In this document: piece after piece, positions 1 to 9,880 of the stretch
Layout: every line of letters begins with the position of its first letter
How positions within the stretch are numbered: position 1 is the first letter of the stretch
Source: Gordionus sp. m RMFG-2023
Lineage: Eukaryota > Nematomorpha > Gordioida > Chordodea > Parachordodidae
Reading direction: 5' to 3'
DNA: 64,000 bases
Assembly: GCF_954871325.1 (NCBI RefSeq)
Contig: NC_088777.1
Location: 1,488,001 to 1,552,000, forward strand
Notes under the pieces: generated by a model
What the model saw: the letters and a program-made list of their open reading frames with translations, nothing else
Databases searched by the model: none
Told to the model about the DNA's origin: nothing
Position numbers and translations under genes: made by a program

Positions 1-86
1 TTGAACTTAATAATAATTTATATCATATTTATTTTTCATATATTGTCTTAATTAAAATCTATATTTAAATTATCATATTTGATTAG

Positions 87-272
87 AGTTGTTATTAAAT
101 TACATGACTTTGACCATCTCTTTTGTGTCTTTAGGTCAAGCTTTTAGACTAAAAAAAATTGAATTAAGCTTCTAAGTTGAGTCTCAGCTTGAAGATTGAT
201 TAGAATATTTCTGGATAAAAATAATGGCTACGCTGTTTTATGGTTGACTAAAGATGGGCAGTTTTACAACAA
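87..272. mobile_element. Degraded hAT-like MITE, family C
   Basis: The block aligns with the better preserved copies at 34243-34398 and 63658-63840. They share a TAGTGTTATTAAA-like left end, a core with 'aagcttctaagttgagtct' and 'cttgaagattgat', and a right end near 'caacaataat'. The ends here are worn and I could not pair target duplications. The classification rests on the other copies, which have near-identical 8-bp flanks as expected of hAT elements. Confidence 0.5.
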
Positions 273-999
273 TAATTTTTAACTACTTAATACATGTAAT
301 AAAGATATTTAAAACAAAGATTTCGAGAGACATTGCATGACGATAAACTGAGAGATGTTTATAATATTAAATGAATTAGTGTTATAATTCGGGTTTTTAA
401 AATATTTTAAAACTCAAGAAATATTAACTTTAGATCATTGTATCATACACATATTACATATCGTAATATTTATTAATGAAAGTCTTAAGGAGTTACTATC
501 CAGTTAATACTGGGGTAAATGACCAATAAAAGCATGTAAGGTTTTGAAGTAGTCCGAAAAAAAAACTTTCTGCGCAAACTCGTTTAGCTCAAAAACTGTT
601 ACAGTTAAAAGCTTTGATTTTCAAATTTAATTTAATTTTTTTTTTGAGTAAGAATTGTATGATTTGTTTGATTAAACCCAATTTTATTCAAAATGGAATC
701 AACGCCAGTCATGCCCACTTCTACACTAAATTTTGAACCGAAGGAAAACATATAATATGGTTTTTATTGTATCTATTTCGAATTCAACCATAACATACAA
801 AATGTATAAGAAGTTTTATAGTTAATATTACATATTCAAAATGAAGGGAACATAAGAAAAATAGACTTATGGGTAAGCATTACAGTTATGACTAAGAAAT
901 ATATAAAAATCAAATTGTCAGGCTCAGAGATAACAACCTGTATCAAGATCGAGTACTAGGTTCTAAGCCCCAGTTGGTGCATTTTTTTCGGATCAATTT
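273..999. other. AT-rich intergenic DNA, nothing recognised
   Basis: Only short frames without protein-like composition occur here. I see no tRNA, no repeat shared with the rest of the window, and no splice-bounded coding stretch. Confidence 0.5.
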
Positions 1000-1351
1000 T
1001 TTTTTTTACCGAAGCAAATATTACTTAGGATTTTCTCTACGTGAAATCCAAATGATAACTTTGCTGCAAAGAATGCTAATCAGTCATTTGAATCTTTTTG
1101 ATTTCACTGCCAAATTTGTTTCGATACCCAAAAACGATCTGACCCTCATCCCTGCACCCCCAACTCAGGTATGAATGAGGGTTAGTCAGTATTTTTTTTT
1201 TTACAAAACATGGTTATTATTATTTGTTTGTTGTCATCATAATGGTATTTAAGTCATCTAGCATTATATTGTAATATCAAACACCGTATTTTTGTGTTAC
1301 CTACTTTAAATTGACATATCAGCTATGACTTTTAATTAGGAAAAGTTGTAT

Positions 1352-1365
1352 TTCCCTAAAGGGAA
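1352..1365. promoter_or_regulatory. Conserved palindrome TTCCCTAAAGGGAA downstream of carbonic anhydrase 1
   Basis: A 14-bp palindrome about 440 bp beyond the stop codon of the minus-strand gene. It recurs at 7149-7162 and, as its 12-bp core, at 19097-19108, each time followed by 'acaaat'. It is better conserved than much of its surroundings. Its function is unknown; it could be a protein-binding site or inherited sequence. Confidence 0.35.
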
Positions 1366-1807
1366 CAAATTTGTCAAATATACAAATTGAAATTTTGTGC
1401 GTTATCGTAATGAACTAGATTTCTAAATTGCATATAATGAATGTTTATAATATTTCATAGAGTATTAAAAAACCTTGGAATTTAATGATAAATTATAAAT
1501 CAGTGCAAATATTATACAACTAATATCGCTATATATTAAGTGTTTAAAATTTAAAACAATTAAAAATTAATTATGAATTTAGATATATACATCGAAAACC
1601 ACTAAAATATAAAGAAAATGAAAGAAAGATAGAATTAAATTGAAGAGAAGAGAAGAGAAGAGATAATCCAATTGGAAATATTGGAGATGTATTCGATTGG
1701 TTCTTCCTTCTTGCATTTTTCTCCTCGCGGATTTATTATTTTAAACAAAAAAGAAAAGTATGGAAGTAAATTATAAAAAATTTAAATGAATCTATAAGTA
1801 GGAATTT

Positions 1808-2941
1808 CTATTTCTCCAAACTATAATTCACGTTAATTCCGAATAAACTTTTAAGCGATAATATTGACCAATCAAATAAGTTTATAGTCCTCGCAGCGGA
1901 AACTTTCCCATTGGCCGAGACAAAATATATGGGCCGTTTGTTAGTTGATTGGGTGGGCCTTCTGTTAGATCCCACGAATTTATCCGAAAAACACCTATGG
2001 TCCTTTTCGTTGCATAGCTTCAAATGCTCTAACGCAGTTAATTGTCGGAGAGAGATTTTGGCGGGTTCCTTCATAATCAACCATGTGACCGTTTCGTTGC
2101 AGGGCGGAGCCGTAAACGATCCCAGGTATTTGTAGAAAGGGGTGTTGACGTCACCCCGCCAAACAGTTTCCGGTAATAGGAAGTTCAGGCTGAAACTGGA
2201 GTTTATAGAGAATTCGGACTTCAACTCATTTTCGCTCGATTTCAGGGTATCGGTTATGGCTATCAAATTCTTTGGTTCTGGCACGCCTGCATTCGATCCC
2301 TCTCTCTCGTCGATTAATTCGTAGAACACTGCCACCACAGCGAATTTATCTTTATTCCCGATTCGACTCCTATGCACTAAGTGGACTTCTAACGGGTAAA
2401 ATCGGCCGTCAATCGAATGTTCGGATCCCACCGCGCTTCCACCGCCTACGCCCCAGTGGAAATGTGCTTGCACGAACTCGTAGGCTAGCGGGTTCCCACC
2501 CCCAAGTGTTAATTCGATGAAAGGCAATATACCGTCTACCTTTAAAAGCAACCCATAACGAGTTCTCTCTATTCTCCAACGGCCAGTGCCAGAACTATCT
2601 AATTTATAATCCCTGAAGCGCAGAGAATAATTATTGAAATCGACTTTGATGGTTTCGCTCGTTCTAATATTGATCGGTGACTGCATAGAATATGACGGTG
2701 ATTCTACTATGCTACTACCAAGATTATTGCCGATTTTTTCTGCCGCGAGGGGCGTTCGAGTGTAAGGGACGTTAATACAATGAGGGTATTCTTTACCCCA
2801 CGTTTCTACTTCTATATACGAAAAGTCGACATCGCCCCGGACTAGCCATATGTTATCGCGCGTAAAGTTGTCATAAACACGGATTATTAAGGTTATGAAT
2901 AATCCTAATTTAAAATTGATAAGAAATCGGATATTTTTCAT
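1808..2941 (-). CDS. Secreted alpha carbonic anhydrase 1 (intronless)
   Basis: The 377-residue frame starts at an ATG followed by a signal peptide (hydrophobic to about residue 22), so the enzyme should be secreted or cell-surface. It would interconvert CO2 and bicarbonate. The alpha-family core is present: QSPINI (87-92), zinc ligands His160 and His162 in QAHFHWG, His187 in EVHLVH, Glu174 in GSEHSID, and Thr277 in SFTAPP. Cys55 and Cys281 match the usual disulfide of secreted members, and Cys310/Cys317 may form another. The proton-shuttle His of fast isozymes (NGH motif) is replaced by Tyr129 (TRYG). There is no intron, unlike most animal alpha carbonic anhydrases. AATAAA on the minus strand lies at 1732-1737, about 70 nt past the stop. 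The sequence differs from carbonic anhydrase 2 at roughly one residue in ten. Confidence 0.95.
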   Translation of the reverse strand: MKNIRFLINFKLGLFITLIIRVYDNFTRDNIWLVRGDVDFSYIEVETWGKEYPHCINVPYTRTPLAAEKIGNNLGSSIVESPSYSMQSPINIRTSETIKVDFNNYSLRFRDYKLDSSGTGRWRIERTRYGLLLKVDGILPFIELTLGGGNPLAYEFVQAHFHWGVGGGSAVGSEHSIDGRFYPLEVHLVHRSRIGNKDKFAVVAVFYELIDEREGSNAGVPEPKNLIAITDTLKSSENELKSEFSINSSFSLNFLLPETVWRGDVNTPFYKYLGSFTAPPCNETVTWLIMKEPAKISLRQLTALEHLKLCNEKDHRCFSDKFVGSNRRPTQSTNKRPIYFVSANGKVSAARTINLFDWSILSLKSLFGINVNYSLEK

Positions 2942-3063
2942 TTTAATTTAAAAACCAATTTTAAGATATCGAAATGGCTTTTTGGCTTATAATAAATGTT
3001 AATACAAAATAATTTTCAAATTTCTATAAAAAAAATAATAATATTGTATTTCTATAATTTATT

Positions 3064-3300
3064 TATATTTAAAATTTTCGCCGTCAATTTCTTAAACTTA
3101 TTTGATAAGTTTTTTAATATTTTTTTCGTCGTCTTTTAAAAATTTTTCTATCAATTTCTTAAACTTAATTGATAGGTTTTTTAATATTTTTTCGTCATCT
3201 TTTAAAATTTTTTGTATCAATTTCTTGAACTTATTTAATAGTTTTAATATTTTTTCGTCGTTTTTTAAAATTTTCACCGTCAATTTCTTAAACTATTAGG
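3064..3300. repeat. About 65-bp tandem repeat upstream of carbonic anhydrase 1
   Basis: About three and a half units marked by 'tcaatttcttaaac' or close variants at 3084, 3151, 3217 and 3280, each with a 'ttttttcgtcgtcttttaaa'-like segment. It lies 120-360 bp upstream of the gene's start codon. The flank of carbonic anhydrase 2 holds only about one or two units (8865-8913 and 9606-9650), split by an insertion. Open frames on both strands are a by-product of the repeat. Confidence 0.8.
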
Positions 3301-3586
3301 TTTTAAATATTTTCTTTTCGCAAATATATAATTATCAAATTGTCACTATGTCATTTTATTTTTTCTTATTTTTATTTATTTTTTGTCATTTTTTTAAATT
3401 TTAATTTTCCTTATTTTATTTTTGTCAATCTTTTCCTTAGTTTTCTTTTAAAAAAACTATTTTTTTTTGTCGTATTTAATTTTATCTATAATTTTTTATT
3501 TTTTTGAAAAATTTTTAATCATTTTCCTTATATGGTTTTTTTTTTGAAATTTATTTATATCATAGCCCACAATGTTCCTATACCTA

Positions 3587-3898
3587 TGACATATAATAAT
3601 ACCTAGACTGACGATGCAGTCAGCGTCGTTGAATGCAAATCAGCTGGATCCGCCATTTTGGTAACCCGTATAGTAATTATTCTCACGTCAAAAACTACTA
3701 TTTAAATTGATAAATTGCTTCCTTAATTATCTCGATGATCAGGCATTTCTTTTATAAAGTTTAGGTTCAATCATAGGATTGGCCTCTCTTTCAAAATTTT
3801 TTTTTTTTTAAAATAATGATACGTGTAATCGAAATGGCTTCCCCAGCTGTTTTCGTTTGATGTACACTTCTAATGAATGCAACGTCAGTCAGTCATTG
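3587..3898. mobile_element. MITE family B, complete copy
   Basis: A roughly 310-bp element whose two ends are inverted copies of each other: TGACATATAATAATACCTAG with 'actgacgatgca' at the left, and 'aatgcaacgtcagtcagtca' at the right. The core has no coding potential. Other copies are at 16502-16845 and 30601-30885, with a single end at 6850-6910. I could not fix the superfamily because target duplications are unclear. Confidence 0.65.
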
Positions 3899-3911
3899 TG
3901 TCCTACTTCAC

Positions 3912-4098
3912 TAGCGTTATCAAAAACCCCAACTAGGGTCGGAGCCTCGAGATTTGGTAGATGGAGGTTCAAATTCTTTCTTTGCCATCTACGAGCAAAA
4001 TTTCTAAGCTTTGCACAACACTATTTTAGCTAAAATCTTAATTGGGTAGTCTTTACTCTTTAGGAATAGAACAAAGTAGGGCTTTTTAAACAACATTA
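3912..4098. mobile_element. MITE family A copy (hAT-like)
   Basis: Starts TAGCGTTATCAAAAA and ends 'gctttttaaacaacatta'. It carries the family landmarks 'agcctcgagatt' and 'gagcaaaat' and resembles the copy at 59247-59459. It is absent from duplicated copy 2 and so probably arrived after the duplication or was lost there. Confidence 0.5.
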
Positions 4099-4212
4099 CT
4101 AACTGTCTTACAATTAATCTTTCTTCTTTTTTTATATATTGAATCCCATTTTTTCTTATTAATTTAATAATTTTAAACTGTATACTAGTATTTAGGAACA
4201 TATCTCCTTATC

Positions 4213-4401
4213 TAGTGTTGTTAATTTGCTAGATCACTTAAAACTAACGACCCAGTTTTGTGCTCAGGCCTGCTCTGAGCACCAACCCTTAGCACAGACC
4301 CGTAGTACAGACCCGGGGTTCGCGCTCAGATCTGGTTTGATCGATTTTTAGACCCAAATATAAGGTCTGGGGTTTACATAACCAACCAATTAACGACACT
4401 A
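4213..4401. mobile_element. MITE sharing family A ends
   Basis: Begins TAGTGTTGTTAATTTGCT and ends 'aattaacgacacta', matching the family A termini, but its interior is different and GC-richer ('cagacccggggttcgcgctc'). No convincing target duplication was found. Confidence 0.4.
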
Positions 4402-6249
4402 TTCTCACCCTTTAGTGTTAGGTGCACTACTTAGTTTTTCTAAGAGTAGGTGTAGAAACAGCTGTTTTAGTATTATTTTTTTTATAAAGGTTTTTAATTA
4501 ACTTGATATTCCTGAAATGACATGGTCCTAAGCACTCTATAGTTCTAGTGAATTTTCTGTGATGAAATATTAAAATTTTATCAGCGCCGTGTTTAATTAT
4601 TAGCTTAGATTTTATAAGCTTTAACGTGATTGGTAGATTGCTTATATGATATCATATTTAGAAAAAAAATATACATTTTGTTAAAAATAATCACTCCTCC
4701 TCTGGTGACGGCTATGAATCTTTAAATAATTTAAAATTGTAACGTCCTTGAGAGTGTCATTTTTTTGACTCTTTTGAGCAATTAAGTTTTGATTAGGTAG
4801 CCTATTCCCCAAAATAAGCAAATATGTTAAAACCACGATAATACTTTTGGGATTTCCTATTTTCCGTTATACCTAATGGATCTTAATTATTATTTGATGG
4901 CGCAAAAATGTCTATACATGTGAAGTCCCAAAACATGTGTTTCCCTAAATCCCCGGCAGAGCTTCAACCAAGAATTTCCAGCTGAGGGGAGGAGCAACTG
5001 TTTACTTAGGTGGGGTTGGGTGGCGATATTTTTAAATAAAACAAACAGACACTCATATAATTTTTTGGCTAATAGCTAAATTCCATACCATTTTTTTCCA
5101 TGAGCCATTATTACTAAATTATGTTTTATGTCGATCCTCCATCTATTCTCTAGTGCTAGAACCGAACTTTATGATAGTGTAGAGAAATGAGATCTAACAA
5201 AAAGCAGTTGATTCATCATGATGGACTGCCGAAGTTAGCATTTATACAAATCTTTAAACGTGAGATGATACTTTTTTTTAATATTCATAATATTTACCAT
5301 ATTTTCAAAATTATTTTGTGTTTTTATTTTAAAGTTTCTGGAGCTAAATAATCATTTTGCTATTTTCATTTCATGACGTAACGTTTTTCCATATTTAAGT
5401 TTGATAATGATTCCAATGAGAGACGGCAATTCTGATATACTTATGACTCCCCCTAATGCCACTGAGCTGATGCTATGAGCTGGCTTTTGTAAAGCGATTT
5501 AGCCTGACTCCCAAAGAATAACGGAATTAAATGAGGTAGAAGTCCGTTCATTAACTAATTATGTTAACAAAGATCATTCAATGCCAGCGATGGGATTGGA
5601 AGCAATAATTATGTATATTTGTAGGATCACGGAGATCGACTGACCTGAGTAACATTCAATTCTTCAGCTGATGAGGGGAAATTTGCTACATAATTCTTTG
5701 GACCTATAAATTTTATATTTATAGATATTGAGTTGAAAGCGTTAATGTAACACGATTATCGACATATACTTTACTTATTAAGCGGGCGATTTAAATGGTG
5801 CAAACAAAATTCCATGGCAGAAATGATGCTGACAATATTTATGGTGGAAAGAAGTGATTTGAAAGGTATATATTGATTAATATGAAATATCATTTATTTT
5901 CAACCAATAGGAAATGGGGAAGCTTATTATATAGGGAAATTTAGTTTTTGCGTGTCATTGTTTTCTAAGTATTAGCCACATTACGTGCATATGATTTAAT
6001 GATGCATTAATTAGAAGCTACAAATGCTTGGCTTTTTTAGGCCTTATTTTTTATTCAAACACTAGTGGACCCTTTCCCATATTAATTTAATGGTAGAAAG
6101 ACTCTAAGTAATTATTCTTTATAGAAGGTTGCAAGACTCCATATTTGTTACTCACAGTCGGTTTTTATACGAGTAAAAACTTTGAAAAAATTTATTCTGT
6201 TTTTCTTATTTAATTGGCTATCCTTAAGCTAGATATCGTATTCGTATTT
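4402..6249. other. Non-coding duplicated flank and AT-rich spacer
   Basis: Up to about 5830 this is the upstream half of duplicated copy 1, aligning with 9990-11030 and then 13999-14260. From 5830 to 6249 I see nothing beyond AT-rich sequence. No coding frame has family resemblance. Confidence 0.5.
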
Positions 6250-6490
6250 TAACTTGCACCATTGCAATGACCGATCTGTGGCTCGTGATTGGGTATTTGT
6301 CCAAGCTACCCCGCCCTGTCAGATTATTTTGATCGGTTGGTTAAAATTTTACAAAAAAAATCCCTCCTTAAAACCCTCAAAATATTTTTTGCACTCTGCC
6401 CATCACATTTTTGGAGATCTGCAAAAAAACCGGGCTCGGGCCGGGTTTGAAATATTCGACCCGATGGAGATCACTAATCTCTATATCTAA
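6250..6490. repeat. GC-rich dispersed repeat, family E (fragment)
   Basis: Marked by 'tgtccaagctaccccgccct' and 'accgggctcgggccgggttt', GC-rich islands in AT-rich DNA. Related blocks occur near 15425-15706, 22490-22600, 28157-28250, 29820-29930, 48440-48750 and 60075-60160, several ending in 'tacctctgcag' or 'tatctctgcag'. The 78-residue open frame here is not protein-like. Confidence 0.5.
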
Positions 6491-6849
6491 TTTTTCCCCA
6501 ATATGAATTCAAAGGCTCTTGTCTCTGTCCTTCTATGGCTACATTTTTGTAACAAACCGTTTTATAAATCAATCGAATATTTTGTAACCGATATATAATA
6601 TATCATAAATAACGTGTTAATTTTTTTTTGTTGCGAATTTACTTATATTCATATTTATTTCAGAAAGGGTTTTAGTAATTTATTTAAATTAGACGGCGCT
6701 TAAACAATACAAAATAAATATATATAGTAATCCTATTTTCAAATAGGCGCGATAATTTTAAATCGACTAATTCTGTTAAATCTTTTGTCCCTAAACCCAA
6801 CCAATAAATGTAAATTTCTTCCAGATTCCGGCTCTATTGCCCCCTCCCC

Positions 6850-6910
6850 AATGACATATAATAATAGCCTAGACTTATGCATTCGTAATAATGTACTTGA
6901 AAGTGTCGTA
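6850..6910. mobile_element. Single terminal repeat of MITE family B
   Basis: Contains 'aatgacatataataat' then 'agcctagac', the left end of family B, without its partner end. It lies just outside the second carbonic anhydrase duplication unit. Confidence 0.5.
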
Positions 6911-7148
6911 AGAGAAGCGCTGCTAACCAGTCATATTTGATTTCATAGCTCAATTTGTGTTAGTACCCAAAAAACGATCCGACCCCCTAACCCAACTCAG
7001 GTATGGGCCAGGGTTTTATAAAACATGGTTATCATTGTTTATTCGTTAAGCCATTGTAGCTTTATTGATATATCAAACACCGAATATTTATGTTACCAAC
7101 TTTAAATTAACATATCACCTTTGATTTTCTAATCAGGAAACTTTACAT

Positions 7149-7162
7149 TTCCCTAAAGGGAA
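7149..7162. promoter_or_regulatory. Conserved palindrome TTCCCTAAAGGGAA downstream of carbonic anhydrase 2
   Basis: Second occurrence of the 14-bp palindrome, about 530 bp past the stop codon, followed again by 'acaaat'. Confidence 0.35.
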
Positions 7163-7689
7163 CAAATACATTTCAAATTGATATTTTATACGTTAACGGA
7201 ATGAACTAGATTTTTTAAACTGCATAAAATGAATGCTTATAATATTTCGTAGAGTATTGAAAACCCTTTAGATTTTAAATGGTAAATTATAAATCAGTGC
7301 TAATATTTTATACTTGTCCTTGCTCACAACAAAATTAACTAATTTAGCGATATATTAAGGTGCTTAAAATTTAAAAAATTAGAAATAAATTATTAAATTA
7401 TTATCATAGATATAAACGGAAACCACTAAAATATAAGGAAAATGAAATTAAAGAAATTTAAATTATTTCAAATCTGATTGGAGATTTTGGCTGAGATATA
7501 TTCGATTGGTTCTTCTTTCTTCCACTTTTCTCCTCGCGCAAATTTCTTAATTTATTTTTTAAACAAAAAAAGAAACGTATAGAAGTATATCATAGATAAT
7601 TTAAATAAGTTGTATAAGCAAAAATTTCAACTATAAAGCGTTATAATCCCGAATAGACTTGCTCGTTAATATTTGCCAATCAAATAAGT

Positions 7690-8748
7690 TTATAGTACTG
7701 TATTCGCGGCGGAAACTTTCCCATTGGCTGAGACAAAATAAACGGGCCGCTTGTTAGTCGATTGGGTGGGCCTTCTGTTAGATCCCACGTATTTATCACG
7801 AAAACACGTGTGGTTATTTTCGTTGCATAGCTTCAAATTTTCTAGCGCGGTTAATTGTCGGAGAGAGATTTTGGCGGGTTCCTTCATAATCAACCATGTC
7901 ACCGTTTCGCTGCAGGGCGGAGCCGTAAACGATCCCAGGTATTTGTAGAAAGGAGTGTTAACGTTACCACGCCAAATAGTTGCCGGCAAGAGGAAGTTCA
8001 GGCTGAAACTGGAGTTTATAGGGAATTCGGACTTCAACTCATTTTTGCTCGATTTCAGGGAATCGGTTATGGCTATCAAATTCTTTGGTTCTGGCACGCC
8101 TGCATTCGATCCTTCGATTAATTCGTAGAACACTGCCACCACAGCGAATTTATCTTTATTCCCGATTCGACTCCTATGCACTAAATGGACTTCTAACGGG
8201 TAAAATCGGCCGTCAATCGAATGTTCCGAGCCCACCGCGCTTCCACCGCCTACGCCCCAATGAAAATGTGCTTGCACGAACTCGTAGGCTAGCGGGTTCC
8301 CACCCCCTAGTTTTAATTCGATGAAAGGCAATATACCGTCTACCTTTAAAAGCAACCCATAGCGGGTTCTCTCTATTCTCCAACGGCCAGTGCGAGAACT
8401 CTCTAATTTATAATCCCTGAAGCGCAGAGAATAATTCTCGAAATCGGCCATGATGGCTTCGCTCGTTCTAATATTGATCGGTGACTGCATAGAATATGAC
8501 GGTGATTCTACTATGCCACCAAGATTATTGGTGATTTTTTCTGCCGCGAGGAGCGTTCGAGTGTAAGGCACGTTAATACAACGAGGGTAATCTTTACCCC
8601 ACGTTTCTACTTCTCTATACGAAAAGTCGACATCGCCCCGAACTAGCCATATGTTATCGCCGCGCGTTAAATCGTTATAAACGTGAACTATTAAGGTTAT
8701 AAATAATAATCCTAATTTAAAATTGATAAAAAATAGGATATTTTCCAT
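7690..8748 (-). CDS. Secreted alpha carbonic anhydrase 2 (intronless)
   Basis: A 352-residue tandem paralogue of the gene at 1808-2941. The ATG is followed by a signal peptide rich in F, L and I. Catalytic residues are intact: His161, His163 and His188 for zinc, Glu175, and the SFTAPPC loop. As in its neighbour, the proton-shuttle histidine is replaced by tyrosine (Tyr130 in TRYG). It is shorter at the C-terminus, ending soon after VSANGK and losing the hydrophobic tail of the other two copies, and lacks three residues in the DEREG loop. AATAAA on the minus strand is at 7551-7556. There are no introns. All features point to a working hydratase, perhaps slower than cytosolic isozymes because of the shuttle change (inference). 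Confidence 0.95.
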   Translation of the reverse strand: MENILFFINFKLGLLFITLIVHVYNDLTRGDNIWLVRGDVDFSYREVETWGKDYPRCINVPYTRTLLAAEKITNNLGGIVESPSYSMQSPINIRTSEAIMADFENYSLRFRDYKLESSRTGRWRIERTRYGLLLKVDGILPFIELKLGGGNPLAYEFVQAHFHWGVGGGSAVGSEHSIDGRFYPLEVHLVHRSRIGNKDKFAVVAVFYELIEGSNAGVPEPKNLIAITDSLKSSKNELKSEFPINSSFSLNFLLPATIWRGNVNTPFYKYLGSFTAPPCSETVTWLIMKEPAKISLRQLTALENLKLCNENNHTCFRDKYVGSNRRPTQSTNKRPVYFVSANGKVSAANTVL

Positions 8749-8913
8749 TTTAATTTATTTTTTTCAAAAAACAACAAACAAAATTTGTTTTTTTTAAAAA
8801 AAAAACAGTTACAAATAATACATTAAAAAATTTAATAATATTGTGTTTCCTATAATTTATTTATCTATCTTTTTAAAAAAATTTCTATCTATTTCTTTAA
8901 TGTTTATTTGATA

Positions 8914-9590
8914 GTGTAATTTCGACCATCTGGCCCTTCCCCTCGGGGTGGGACAGATATCGACGGAGTTTTCGTGGAGTCCGAGATGGTCATAAAGGGG
9001 ACAGGCGGACCGGATTTGACTGTAGGTTTAGTCGGATAATCTCCAAAATCCGGACGGGTTTATCGTAACACGAATTTTTTTATTTTACACAATTGGTAAT
9101 CCAAAAAGAAAGAAAAAAGAAAGAATTAATTTAACATGATTTAATCTACGATGAAATGTAATCATAAAGCGTGATCGACATTAAAAATTTTTTAATGATC
9201 TTAATTTCACTTTTCGGAGTCTTTATATAGTACCCCCCCCCCCCTTTTACAATCAATCAATGTCATGTGTGATCGTCAATCTCGAAAACTGGCTAAAACC
9301 AGTTTTTTAGGATAAAATCGTAAACAGGGGCTCGGTATAAACGAATGAAAATTATAAAATATTTTAAAAACACAACACTCCTCCCCGCTTAACCTTCTAC
9401 TACCGCCGCAACGCCGGATCAGGGGAAGATTACAGGTTCTAAATAAAAAATTAGTTAAAATTACTAAAAGGAAGAACGGCGTACGCCGTACATCTAACTT
9501 AGCGGCGGTGTTTCAGTCCAGGGTTCATTCAATTTGACTCACAAAAACATTCTAACAAAAATGAACGGGCATAGCCGCACCGCGGTGTCA
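8914..9590. mobile_element. Insertion in the carbonic anhydrase 2 upstream flank, possibly a solo LTR
   Basis: A block absent from the matching site in copy 1 (around 3110-3180). It is distinctly GC-richer than its surroundings, begins TGTAATTTCGACCATC just after 'ttatttgatag', and ends before a second 'aacttaatttgatagg' tract. It has an internal 'tatatag' and 'acactcctccccgctt', a layout often seen in LTRs, and no coding sequence. No clean target duplication was found, so LTR is one reading; another unclassified element is possible. Old and fragmentary. Confidence 0.35.
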
Positions 9591-9791
9591 GGGCGATTAG
9601 GTTTTTTTAAATATTTTTTCCATCGATTTCTTAAACTTAATTTGATAGGTTTTATAATATTTTATTTTATTTTTTTTTTGCAAATATTTAATTTGCCATC
9701 TTATAATTTTATTTTAATCCTTATTTTAATTTATTTTTTGTCATTTTTAATTTTAATTTTTCTTATTTTTTTTTTCAATCTTTTTTTCTAG

Positions 9792-9818
9792 GAAAGAAAG
9801 AAAGAAAGAAAGAAAGAA

Positions 9819-9855
<37 letters not shown>

Positions 9856-9880
9856 AATAAAGAAAGAAAGAAAGAAAGAA
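9792..9880. repeat. (GAAA)n microsatellite
   Basis: About 22 units of GAAA with two interruptions, at the end of an AT-rich tract in duplicated copy 2. Copy 1 lacks it. Confidence 0.95.

Larger units (their letters stand above)
1000..5830. repeat. Segmental duplication, copy 1 (carries carbonic anhydrase 1)
   Basis: This segment aligns in the same orientation with about 6905-14260. Anchors are the 'ccaactcaggtatg' block (1161 and 6993), the 'ccctaaaggg' palindrome (1354 and 7151), the carbonic anhydrase gene, 'gttaggtgcactacttagtt' (4421, compare 10011), 'aataatcattttgctatttt' (5347, compare 10923), and a block ending 'attatcgacatatact' (5755 and 14228). Copy 2 is longer through insertions near 8.9-9.6 kb and 11.0-13.8 kb. 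Copy 1 has MITEs at 3.59-4.40 kb that copy 2 lacks. The gene was therefore multiplied by duplication of genomic DNA at this step. Confidence 0.8.

Noticed and set aside
1911-2520. Plus-strand frames antisense to carbonic anhydrase 1 (and the same in copies 2 and 3, including 20262-20594)
   Set aside because: They mirror the conserved coding strand and recur only because the paralogues are alike. No family resemblance.
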